A stretch of 19,586 nt of DNA from an uncultured Eubacteriales bacterium (GTDB taxonomy: Bacteria; Bacillota_A; Clostridia; Oscillospirales; Acutalibacteraceae): positions 1 through 19,586 of the forward strand of contig CAKSGI010000016.1 in assembly GCA_934454005.1 (NCBI GenBank). Direction: 5' to 3'. Below are positions 6,622-13,868 of the stretch, one piece after another (the stretch's first letter is position 1; each line of letters begins with the position of its first letter). Made by a program: the position numbers and the translations under genes. Under the pieces are notes generated by a model that did no database searches, was not told where the DNA came from, and worked only from the letters and a program-made list of their open reading frames with translations.

Positions 6622-9090
6622 TTATTTAGTAGAATCTTTTGAGTAACTTTGATTATAAGATATCATAAAGTTATGGTTATGATTTAATTCCATAATTTTA
6701 TCAAAATAAGAAAATGCATTAGTTTTAGCTGTGTCATACTCAGTGTGGTTAATGTCTTTAAATTTTTTCATTGTTTTGCAGTTGGTTAAAAAACATTTAA
6801 AGGTTTCCTGACATTCTAAAATATCTTCTTCTAAACTTAAATTAGAAATTATCGTATTATACATTACTTGTAGCTCATAATAGACATTAGATTCTTTATT
6901 ATTTAAATTTAAGAATAACTTTTCTAATCTTGAGTTTTGTTTTTCTTTAAAAAGATTCCAAGGGGTATTTTCTTGTTTTCCGGATGCCTTTAATCCAAGA
7001 TAAAATGCATTGTATCTAGCAGCGATATAAGTTAAAGTATTATCTCCGATTATTCTATCCCTTATACCGATACTCGAGTTTGCTTCAAGATTAAGGAAAT
7101 GGCAGTCAACATTAACTCCTGCACCGAGGTTAGACATTATCTGAAAATATTGTATTGTCCATTCATTTTTTGATTTTATATATACCTTTTTTTGTCCAGG
7201 TAATGGACTTTTTAAACATTTATTTTCAGGCGATGTTCTGACCATCATTAGGCTAAGTGTAGTGTAACTGGAATCTGGGGTTAAACAGGATAATACGGAG
7301 TTTTCTATTATAAGGTCTATTGCTTCTGATGATAGCGAAAGTAAATCACTTTTATTTAACTTTAATTTTTTATGAAGTTCTTTCCTCAAGGCTTTTAGTC
7401 CCATGATACCAAGTACAGGTGTTGGTGCAGATAATCTAAATTGAGTATAATCTCCGTTTTCTTGTTGAAATGGGTTATTCCTTAATCTAGTTCTAATTAT
7501 ATTAATTTTAGCATCTCCAAAACAAGGGACAGATACATTTATGCTTCCGTCTAGAGCGTAATTAGTAGCTACTGCATTCAACTGAAATGTAGCATTTCTA
7601 GAATCTTTATCTTTTGAAAATTCTTGCAATTTAATTAATTTGGTAATTTCAAAATATAAATTTTTGAGATTTTCTGTATGTTTTGGGTTTTTAGAGTTTT
7701 TGTTGAGTTTTATAGATGCGATTATCATGGATTTTAAAACGGCGCTACGCCCTTTAGATGTGTGATTTTTGCTGAACCATCTGTCTTCAAATTTGTGCTT
7801 TGATTTTTCTAGATTTTTATTTCCAGGTTCAATTGATAATTGGGTTAAAATTGAGTTGTAGTATTTTATTTCACTTAAAACATATGGAATAGCATAATCT
7901 ATATTTGAATATAGTTCTGTATCTAAGATGTCGTAACTGTCACCTAAGATATTAATAATATCATCGATACTTAATCCATTTTCTGGGGAGCAATCATCTT
8001 TAATTAAGGATAAGTATTCAGAAGGTTTACTGTATATTTTTTTTGTGCAAGTAACTTTTGTTTGTGCTGATAAAGTGTCGGATAAAGCACTTAAAGAAGC
8101 ATCTGGGGATACACTAAAAGAAGTAGCAGTTTCAGCTTGAACAGTCTTTGATATATTTGGCCATTCAAAAATTGTTTGTTGAGAAATAATGCCCATAGAT
8201 TTTAAAAAGCATTCAATATAAGTGCTAAAGATAGACAGTAATTCCTTTTCTAATTTTTGCATTTTTTCTCTAGATGCTGCAATTTGTTTAACAGAACTAG
8301 AGGTAAGTTTTAGAAGATCTGGATTATTTGAATCTAATAATTGTTCTAAACAATAAAAAATAGCTGTATTAGTTAAATCTGTTTCTAAGCCTGCATTTAT
8401 AGAAAATAGTTTTGGAATTTCAACATCAACGCCTAACTTGAAAGATTTACCTATATTTATAGTATAAAAGGCAGTATCGGCCATTTCAGAATTAATTTTA
8501 TAAGATGTAGCAGTTCCTACATTTACACCTGGGGTTACGGTCCCTTTACCTCCTGCTTGAAATTGTAATAATTGAGTTGTTTTTTCTATTTCTTCATCAC
8601 TTAAAGTTGAATATTCTTTAGAAATACTATCAGCCACTCTTTTTGCAATAGCTACTTGATAAGCTTTTTTCATTCCATAGATATATTGTACAAATAAATC
8701 TTGTTTTTTTATGTCTTTATCTAAACAAAAATGGTTTTGAATAGTTTCTAAAGATTTAAAAATATGCATTTGAGAATCTTCAATAGATACATCTGTGTTA
8801 TTAATATAAAAAATAAGATCATTTATAGTTTTTTTCAGCTCTGGAGTTAAGTTTTCAATAGAGTTGAATTTTTTATTAATAAATTTATTCGTATAATCTT
8901 TATTTATTATATCGTTTAATGATTCTTGAAGAATTAAATTAAGGTTATTACTTTCAAATAAGTTAATTGATTTATGGTTATCGCTTAATTTATCTGCAAA
9001 TACATTTAAAGAAGAACTAAAAAACAACACAACAGCTAAAAACAACGTTAAAATTTGCTTTGATTTTTGTATTATTTTATGTTGGTACAC
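6622..9090 (-). CDS. Large secreted protein of unknown function with three beta-hairpin segments
   Basis: I do not recognise this 822-residue protein. It begins with a signal peptide (basic start, hydrophobic core about 12-30, probable cleavage after VFA at 31-33) and has no LPXTG motif or later membrane helix, so it is probably secreted. Mostly helical, Lys-rich regions alternate with three short amphipathic beta segments: about 215-240 (LGVDVEIPKLFSINAG), 511-537 (LDGSINVSVPCFGDAKIN) and 654-680 (LGAGVNVDCHFLNLEAN). They share a Gly-x-hydrophobic-Asn/Asp-Val pattern. A Gly-rich stretch (179-193) and a Ser/Thr/Ala linker (about 318-345) lie between them. The GTG at 9090 directly follows an in-frame TAA, so it is the first possible start. 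It has no adjacent ribosome binding site; a 15-codon leader ORF overlaps it. It is cotranscribed with the 132-residue secreted protein. A pore-forming or surface-binding role is speculation. Confidence 0.75.
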   Translation of the reverse strand: MYQHKIIQKSKQILTLFLAVVLFFSSSLNVFADKLSDNHKSINLFESNNLNLILQESLNDIINKDYTNKFINKKFNSIENLTPELKKTINDLIFYINNTDVSIEDSQMHIFKSLETIQNHFCLDKDIKKQDLFVQYIYGMKKAYQVAIAKRVADSISKEYSTLSDEEIEKTTQLLQFQAGGKGTVTPGVNVGTATSYKINSEMADTAFYTINIGKSFKLGVDVEIPKLFSINAGLETDLTNTAIFYCLEQLLDSNNPDLLKLTSSSVKQIAASREKMQKLEKELLSIFSTYIECFLKSMGIISQQTIFEWPNISKTVQAETATSFSVSPDASLSALSDTLSAQTKVTCTKKIYSKPSEYLSLIKDDCSPENGLSIDDIINILGDSYDILDTELYSNIDYAIPYVLSEIKYYNSILTQLSIEPGNKNLEKSKHKFEDRWFSKNHTSKGRSAVLKSMIIASIKLNKNSKNPKHTENLKNLYFEITKLIKLQEFSKDKDSRNATFQLNAVATNYALDGSINVSVPCFGDAKINIIRTRLRNNPFQQENGDYTQFRLSAPTPVLGIMGLKALRKELHKKLKLNKSDLLSLSSEAIDLIIENSVLSCLTPDSSYTTLSLMMVRTSPENKCLKSPLPGQKKVYIKSKNEWTIQYFQIMSNLGAGVNVDCHFLNLEANSSIGIRDRIIGDNTLTYIAARYNAFYLGLKASGKQENTPWNLFKEKQNSRLEKLFLNLNNKESNVYYELQVMYNTIISNLSLEEDILECQETFKCFLTNCKTMKKFKDINHTEYDTAKTNAFSYFDKIMELNHNHNFMISYNQSYSKDSTK

Positions 9091-9124
9091 TTATCTTAGA
9101 CCTATAGCTACAGATAAAAATCAT
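9077..9124 (-). CDS. 15-codon leader ORF overlapping the start of the 822-residue gene
   Basis: An ATG at 9124 sits 8 bases after a strong AAAGGAGG (GGAGG at 9137-9133) and encodes MIFICSYRSKISVPT before TAA at 9079-9077. It overlaps the GTG at 9090 in another frame, so ribosomes finishing here could restart on the large gene. Alternatively it is the original start of the large gene cut off by a one-base indel, because the two frames together would give one continuous signal peptide. The sequence alone does not decide between these. Confidence 0.4.
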   Translation of the reverse strand: MIFICSYRSKISVPT

Positions 9125-9138
9125 AGGTCATTCCTCCT

Positions 9139-9175
9139 TTTAAATTTTTATCATAGAAAATGATAAAAATTTAAA
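9139..9175. repeat. 16-bp perfect inverted repeat between the two secreted-protein genes
   Basis: Arms at 9139-9154 and 9160-9175, with a 5-base loop (9155-9159), pair perfectly and are almost entirely A-T. The repeat spans the stop codon of the 132-residue gene. On the minus strand it ends a base or two before the GGAGG that serves the leader ORF. It could be a weak terminator, an mRNA-stabilising hairpin or a translation control element. This is inference from position only. Confidence 0.65.
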
Positions 9176-9569
9176 TTAAAATAGGAGGATTAATGTCTTT
9201 TTCAAAGCATATAAAGGAAATATTAGGATTTATTATAGGTCCCAGTTTTAATGTACTATTTTTAAATGAGTAAAAAAGTTCTTGCAATTTAAAAATATCT
9301 ATAATGACTATAGATTTAAAAGTTTTATTTTGTATATTTAAGTCTGTAATTTCGCGAAATGATGATTCAGATTTTTCACCAATTTCTGTTGTTTTAGTAT
9401 TTTTTTTAACTTTGTCTAAATAAATTTTGCCTTTGTTTTTTTCTGTACTTACTTTAGATTTAGAATATATAGTTGAAGTATTATAATGTTCATCATGGGT
9501 TAGTAAACCTAAATTGAATGTAAGAAGAAGGGAGATAAAAATACACATGAATTTTAAAACGATTTTCAT
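9171..9569 (-). CDS. Small secreted protein of unknown function
   Basis: A 132-residue protein starting MKIVLKFMCIFISLLLTFNL, a signal peptide or N-terminal anchor (hydrophobic core about 7-25). A Lys/Thr/Ser-rich linker (about 35-70) leads to a C-terminal part rich in Ile and Phe that ends NPPILI. I recognise no family. The ATG at 9569 is chosen because GAGAGGGGA lies just upstream; the frame extends 22 residues further, but that extension overlaps the promoter -10/-35 region. It is the first gene of the minus-strand pair, with the large secreted protein following after the inverted repeat. Confidence 0.65.
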   Translation of the reverse strand: MKIVLKFMCIFISLLLTFNLGLLTHDEHYNTSTIYSKSKVSTEKNKGKIYLDKVKKNTKTTEIGEKSESSFREITDLNIQNKTFKSIVIIDIFKLQELFYSFKNSTLKLGPIINPNISFICFEKDINPPILI

Positions 9570-9606
9570 ATATTCCCCTCTCTCAAAAATATTATTTAAC
9601 TTTAAT

Positions 9607-9635
9607 ATTATATCACTATTGCTCGTAGAAGTCAA
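9607..9635 (-). promoter_or_regulatory. Near-consensus sigma-70/SigA-type promoter for the secreted-protein operon
   Basis: Read on the minus strand: TTGACT (9635-9630), 17-base spacer, TATAAT (9612-9607). Five of six -35 bases and all -10 bases match consensus. It lies about 38 bases upstream of the ATG at 9569. Confidence 0.85.
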
Positions 9636-9703
9636 CTGATTAAAATTACGAAAAATAATCGTTTTTTATCTTTATATTTTATGATGAGGTTTAAAATTGG
9701 TGA

Positions 9704-9732
9704 TTGGCAAATAGATAATAAAGTGTTACAAT
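9704..9732 (+). promoter_or_regulatory. Promoter of the LRR pseudogene
   Basis: TTGGCA (9704-9709), 17-base spacer, TACAAT (9727-9732). It is about 23 bases upstream of the degenerate start codon of the leucine-rich repeat pseudogene. It is divergent from the promoter at 9607-9635, with about 70 bases between the two -35 boxes. Confidence 0.65.
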
Positions 9733-9754
9733 GTTTATTATGGCGTGATAATAC

Positions 9755-11078
9755 ATTAAAACGAAAAGAAAGATATTTAGTTTAGCATTGTTGATAGTTG
9801 CTATTTTTAGGGTTTTATCCATTATCAATTTAAATGTTGGTGCAATAAGCTTTGGGGATTATGGATATATTATTAATGTAGATGGAAAATCAGCTACTAT
9901 AACTGATTATTATGGAATAGGGGGTAAAGCTGTAATTTCTAAAAAGCTATCAAATTTAATAGTAAGCAAGGTGAGTTTTTCGGGAAACTCTGATTTTAAT
10001 AATGTAACAAACTTGGTAATACCGAATGGTATATAGTTTGAAAATCCTAGCGAGATTATGTAGAGCGAAAAGATATCTTCTATAACTGTTGCTTCGAATG
10101 ATATAAATTATTCTTCTGAGAACGGTATGCTATTAAATAAAGATAAAACTGTATTGATTAGATGCCCTCAGGGAAAATCTGGCGGTTGTAAAGTGCCTGA
10201 TCTGTAAAAAGCATAAAGAGATCGTTATTTGAAAACTGTACAACTTTAGATACAATAATTATTCCAAATGCTAATATAGAGTAACGAGCTTTTGAAGGAC
10301 GTTCAAATTTGAAAACTGTAAAAATTTTAGGTAATATAAAAAATATACCTAAATGTGCATTTAAAAATTGTTACGATTTAATTTCTGTAAATATACCAAT
10401 TGGGGTAGAAAATATAGGTGGATCAGCATTTGAAAATTGCTCTAATTTATAATATACAAATATTCCCACATCTGTTGAAAATATAGAAAATTTTTCATTC
10501 AAAAATTGCACTAATTTTAAAGGAATTAAATTGGTTAATGGAATAAAAATATAGTATATTCTGCATTTTCTGATTGTAGTATGTTAGAAAATATGGAAAT
10601 CCCTTCCTCGGTAGAAAACTTAGAGGAAGAGGCGTTTGAAAATTGTAATAGGTTAAGGTTTGTATCGATAGGAAGTAAATTGGAAAATATAAAAGATAGT
10701 ACATTTTTAAATTGTACATCATTAGAAGAGGTTATGCTTACTAATAATAGTAGCTTAAGAGTTGTATCCAGTACAGCATTTACAAATTGCTCTGACAGTT
10801 TAAAGATAATTTTACGCGATAATTTAAAAAGAGAAGACAAGATAAGAATATTTAATGGGTTTGGATATTGAGTGGAGGTACATCATTTTGAAGCTACGGA
10901 TTTAAATATTTGTGAAAGCTTGGAAGAATGTGAATTAAATTACGCTGAAGAACAATCAACTAATAAAAGATTAGTGGATAGCGTTCAAACGGATGAAGAC
11001 TTGGATGCCGAAATAGACGAATTTGTTGTAATAGAAGATAAAAACTCAATTAGTGAATGTGGAAAACCTGGATTTTAG
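9755..11078 (+). pseudogene. Decayed BspA-like (LRR_5 family) leucine-rich repeat secreted protein
   Basis: The broken frame encodes a signal peptide (KTKRKIFSLALLIVAIF) and then a series of about 23-residue LRR_5 repeats of the form 'sAFenCsnLxxvxIPxsVexIg'. Examples are GGSAFENCSNL, SVENIENFSFKNCTNF, EEEAFENCNRL and DSTFLNCTSL. Such proteins are secreted or surface adhesins. Damage seen: the expected ATG is ATT (9755); in-frame TAG at 10034 and 10061; a one-base deletion near 10199-10200; TAA at 10282 and 10450; TAG at 10552 with a second frameshift by 10563; TGA at 10869. The frame continues after the TGA into an acidic tail ending with TAG at 11076-11078, which may or may not have belonged to the gene. 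TAG, TAA and TGA all occur, so stop-codon recoding does not explain it. Confidence 0.88.
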
Positions 11079-11216
11079 GGTACTATTATTTCTGCATCTG
11101 CAATTAGGTTTTAGGAAAAATATAAAATATCATATTATTATGTATTGGCATGCATTGATAAAATTGTTGTAACGTATCTTTAAAAATATTTCTAAATAAA
11201 TATATATGTATTAAAG

Positions 11217-11276
11217 TAATTGCTCTTAATACCGGTTCCATAAATTTGGACGGTTTAATTTGAGCAGTTATTTTTT
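11217..11276 (+). terminator. Large hairpin terminator after the LRR pseudogene
   Basis: Outer arms TAATTGCTC (11217-11225) and GAGCAGTTA (11262-11270) pair with one G-T wobble. Inner pairs TTAA, ACCG/CGGT and TCCA/TGGA extend the stem, and TTTTTT follows (11271-11276). The stretch 11079-11216 between the pseudogene and this hairpin shows no gene. Confidence 0.75.
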
Positions 11277-11323
11277 ATAATTCGTTAACATTTTTTAAAA
11301 TTATGTATTTTGAATGAAATTTG

Positions 11324-11332
11324 TGGTATAAT
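11324..11332 (+). promoter_or_regulatory. Extended -10 promoter for the DUF308-pdxY pair
   Basis: TGGTATAAT is a perfect extended -10, 34 bases upstream of the ATG at 11367. No good -35 is seen at 17 bases, which is common for extended -10 promoters. Confidence 0.6.
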
Positions 11333-11366
11333 TATTCTGATAATTGTAGATAGGAGGATTATAGAT

Positions 11367-11903
11367 ATGTCAAAATTTAGATATGTTATTGGACCATGTA
11401 TTTTAGGTTTTTTACTTTTTACTACACTTGGAGTTTATTCAATAATTAATCCGGAAGCCTTGATGAATATATTGTCGATAATAGTTGGAAGTTTTTTAAT
11501 ATTGTTAGGACTATGGCAAATATTTTTAGGAACTTCTAAAAGATTTGAAAGTATGTTTCTAATAATTAATATATTTTTGGGTATATTATTGTGTACTGTT
11601 GGGATAATATTTATATTTTATAAGCAATCTCCGTACCTCTTGTTTTGTTTATCATTTGGAATATGGGCTTTAATATCGGGAATATTAAAGGTTTCGTCTT
11701 TTATACAATTGAAGAATACTGGTGAAAAATCAATTTTTATTTTAATTATTGGAATTATTCATATTATTTTTGGAGTTATGATGATATTGTTTCCAATATT
11801 TTTTTCTGAATTATGGTTTAGAATTTTGGGAATATACTGGATATATTTAGGCATATGTTTTTTTGCGACTATGTTTACAAAATGGAAGATTTATTTAGTA
11901 TAG
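11367..11903 (+). CDS. HdeD/DUF308-type integral membrane protein
   Basis: A 178-residue, very hydrophobic protein with about six membrane helices and short polar loops. Repeated segments are of the type 'GxxLIxxGLxQIF' (IIVGSFLILLGLWQIFLG, then LSFGIWALISGILKV, then FRILGIYWIYLGICFF). This repeated pair-of-helices pattern is that of the DUF308/HdeD family, whose role in Firmicutes is unknown. The ATG at 11367 has GGAGG 9 bases upstream (11353-11357). The frame extends leftward to a TTG at 11310, but that would place the start upstream of the -10 box. pdxY follows after 21 bases, so the two probably form one transcript. Confidence 0.8.
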   Translation: MSKFRYVIGPCILGFLLFTTLGVYSIINPEALMNILSIIVGSFLILLGLWQIFLGTSKRFESMFLIINIFLGILLCTVGIIFIFYKQSPYLLFCLSFGIWALISGILKVSSFIQLKNTGEKSIFILIIGIIHIIFGVMMILFPIFFSELWFRILGIYWIYLGICFFATMFTKWKIYLV

Positions 11904-11924
11904 TTTAAGGAGCTAATTTATTAT

Positions 11925-12773
11925 ATGAAACAAAAAAGAGTAGCTGCAATTCATGATATTTCAGGTTTTGGTAAATGTTCTTTAACTGTTGCGCTTCCTA
12001 TAATATCATCAGCAGGAATAGAGGTTTCTGCTATTCCAACAGCTGTGTTATCTACACATACAGGGGGAATAGAAGGGTTTACTTATAGAGATTTGACTGA
12101 GGATATGTTGCCATTTGCGAATCATTGGGCATCTTTAAACTTGCATTTTGATGCAATATATAGTGGATTTTTGGGATCATTTCAACAAATAGATATAGTA
12201 TCAAATATATTTGACAAGTTGAAAACGGACGATACTTTAATAATGGTGGATCCTTGTATGGCTGATAATGGAAAACTTTATTCGATATATGACAAGTCGA
12301 TGGCATTAGGAATGACAAAATTATGTGCAAAAGCAGACATAATAGTTCCGAATTTAACAGAGGCATCTTTTATGTTGAATAAATCTTATGTTAAGGGGCC
12401 TTATACAAGAGAATATATAGAAAATATACTAAGAGAATTATCGACTCTTGGATGTAGAAGAATAGTGGTTACAGGTGTTTATTTTGGTGATAGTGAGTTG
12501 GGTGTAGCAAGTTATGATGTTGCTAAAGATGAAATAACATATTCATTCAATAAATTTGTAGATGGGAGTTTTCACGGAACAGGAGATATTTTTGCAAGTG
12601 CATTATTGTCTGCGATTTTAAATGGATTTGATCTTAAAAGTTCCTCCCAGATTGCTGTTGATTTTACTTATAGTGCTATACATTCAACCGAAATTGCAAA
12701 AACGGATAAGAGGTTTGGAGTTAATTTTGAACAAAATATTCCAAAATTTTTGAAATCGTTAAAATTAGTTTAA
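11925..12773 (+). CDS. pdxY: Pyridoxamine/pyridoxal kinase (PfkB-type ribokinase fold)
   Basis: A 282-residue cytoplasmic kinase that phosphorylates pyridoxal, pyridoxamine or pyridoxine to the 5'-phosphate in vitamin B6 salvage. The N-terminal motif AAIHDISGFGKCSLTVALPI and the following TAVLSTHTGG are typical of pyridoxal kinases of the PdxY/PdxK type rather than ThiD. The metal/phosphate segment MVDPCMADNGKLY (about 107-119) and PNLTEA (about 142-147) are present. The anion-hole motif FHGTGDIFASALL (about 215-227) holds the catalytic Asp. Length is normal for the family. AAGGAG lies about 12 bases before the ATG, a slightly long spacing. Its product, PLP, is the cofactor of the aminotransferase encoded further right, though nothing shows a direct link. 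The choice of pdxY over pdxK as symbol is uncertain. Confidence 0.88.
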   Translation: MKQKRVAAIHDISGFGKCSLTVALPIISSAGIEVSAIPTAVLSTHTGGIEGFTYRDLTEDMLPFANHWASLNLHFDAIYSGFLGSFQQIDIVSNIFDKLKTDDTLIMVDPCMADNGKLYSIYDKSMALGMTKLCAKADIIVPNLTEASFMLNKSYVKGPYTREYIENILRELSTLGCRRIVVTGVYFGDSELGVASYDVAKDEITYSFNKFVDGSFHGTGDIFASALLSAILNGFDLKSSSQIAVDFTYSAIHSTEIAKTDKRFGVNFEQNIPKFLKSLKLV

Positions 12774-12823
12774 AAAAACAGATCCCTAGGTTTAAGATGT
12801 AAATAATCGTTAAACCTGGGGAT
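12772..12823. terminator. Bidirectional terminator between pdxY and the glycosyltransferase gene
   Basis: Stem ATCCCTAGGTTTAA (12782-12795) / TTAAACCTGGGGAT (12810-12823), 14 pairs with one G-T wobble and a 14-base loop. A run of seven A (12772-12778) gives T7 on the minus strand; AAAATTTT follows on the plus strand. It ends both convergent transcripts. Confidence 0.85.
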
Positions 12824-12829
12824 AAAATT

Positions 12830-13834
12830 TTATTTTCTATCTTTTTTAATTTTAAATTTGTATACTATCCATAACATTCTTATATTGCCTATTTTAAATG
12901 CCGTTAATATTTTTTTGTATTCTTCATCTATTTTTTTATCATCAATGTTATGTATTATATTTTTAACCCAATTTGACTTTATAATTTCTTTAAGATTATG
13001 GAACGTTTTGTTAGTGCTTTCTGAGTTTTTAAATGCTTTATAAAATAATTGTGATATTATTAAAAATTCATAGCAATAAACCTCTGATATTATATTTTTA
13101 GATGCATTCCATTTTTTTAGATATTTATTTTGGACATCACAATAGTTTTTTAATATATCAAAATAGCCGTAATTAAAATCAGGAGTTTTATTTGTCGAAA
13201 TTATCCTATATGTAAATAGGTGTATATCTTTGACTAATATAGAAGATGCATTATCAAAAATGGAGAGGTCTAACTCTAGATTGTCCATTACATTGCTAGA
13301 TCTATTAAAATTTATGCCGTTATTTTTAGCAAATTCAGTTTTTAAGAGTAGTGACTTAAAGAAATATATATTATCTGGCATAATAAGTTTTTTTATTAGA
13401 TCGTCATTATCTATTTTTTCAAATTTAGTAGTATCTTTAAATGAAGATTTGATTTTTCGTATATTACCATTTTGTAATGCAATATTATACCCCATAATTA
13501 CTATATCGTCTTCTATTTTGTTGAGTATAGCCATAGTTTTTGATAATTCAGATCTATCTAAAAGTGAGCTGGAGTCTAATAACGCTATATATTTACCAGA
13601 AATCTGATTAAAAATTTCAGTGTTAAGGTTATTATCGCCTTTGTTGTAAATTACTTTTATTCGTTTATCTTTATTTATATAGTTAGAAATCAAGGTTTCT
13701 TTATCTTGAGTTTTATGTTCTGTAACAACAATGATTTCAATGTCTTTTCCCATATACAAACAAGCAGAAGAAATACAGTCATTAAAATCGGCCAAATTAT
13801 TTTTAAGCTCTATAATAACGCTAAGCCTTGTCAA
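12830..13834 (-). CDS. Divergent family 2 (GT-A) glycosyltransferase-like protein
   Basis: A 334-residue protein with the GT2 pattern: a first beta strand LSVIIELKNNLADFNDCISS, a second strand 'IEIIVVTEHKTQD', and GKYIALLDSSSLLDRSEL (80-97), which aligns with the usual GKYIxFLDSDDxxxP. The family transfers a sugar from a nucleotide donor onto a glycan or lipid acceptor. Two hallmarks are changed: SVIIPVYN reads SVIIELKN, and the metal-binding DXD reads Asp87-Ser88-Ser89. Activity may be reduced or altered. The C-terminal half is helical and Lys/Asn-rich with no membrane helix. The TTG at 13834 is chosen because GGGG lies 9 bases upstream. The gene sits 34 bases after nadE and is the last of the minus-strand unit. 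Confidence 0.75.
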   Translation of the reverse strand: MTRLSVIIELKNNLADFNDCISSACLYMGKDIEIIVVTEHKTQDKETLISNYINKDKRIKVIYNKGDNNLNTEIFNQISGKYIALLDSSSLLDRSELSKTMAILNKIEDDIVIMGYNIALQNGNIRKIKSSFKDTTKFEKIDNDDLIKKLIMPDNIYFFKSLLLKTEFAKNNGINFNRSSNVMDNLELDLSIFDNASSILVKDIHLFTYRIISTNKTPDFNYGYFDILKNYCDVQNKYLKKWNASKNIISEVYCYEFLIISQLFYKAFKNSESTNKTFHNLKEIIKSNWVKNIIHNIDDKKIDEEYKKILTAFKIGNIRMLWIVYKFKIKKDRK

Positions 13835-13868
13835 ACATTACATCCCCTTTTATGATCCAGACATGATA

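Noticed and set aside
9788..10036. Separate 82-residue gene starting at TTG 9788
   Set aside because: It is the N-terminal piece of the LRR pseudogene; the signal peptide begins upstream of this TTG.
10495..10840. Two overlapping minus-strand frames opposite the LRR pseudogene
   Set aside because: They are antisense to recognisable LRR repeats and show only low-complexity hydrophobic translation.
9755..11078. Stop-codon readthrough or recoding in the LRR gene
   Set aside because: TAG, TAA and TGA are all found together with two frameshifts and a lost ATG; other genes in the window show no internal stops.
11310..11366. Longer N-terminus for the DUF308 protein
   Set aside because: The extension would start upstream of the TGGTATAAT promoter element and lacks a ribosome binding site; GGAGG is correctly placed for the ATG at 11367.
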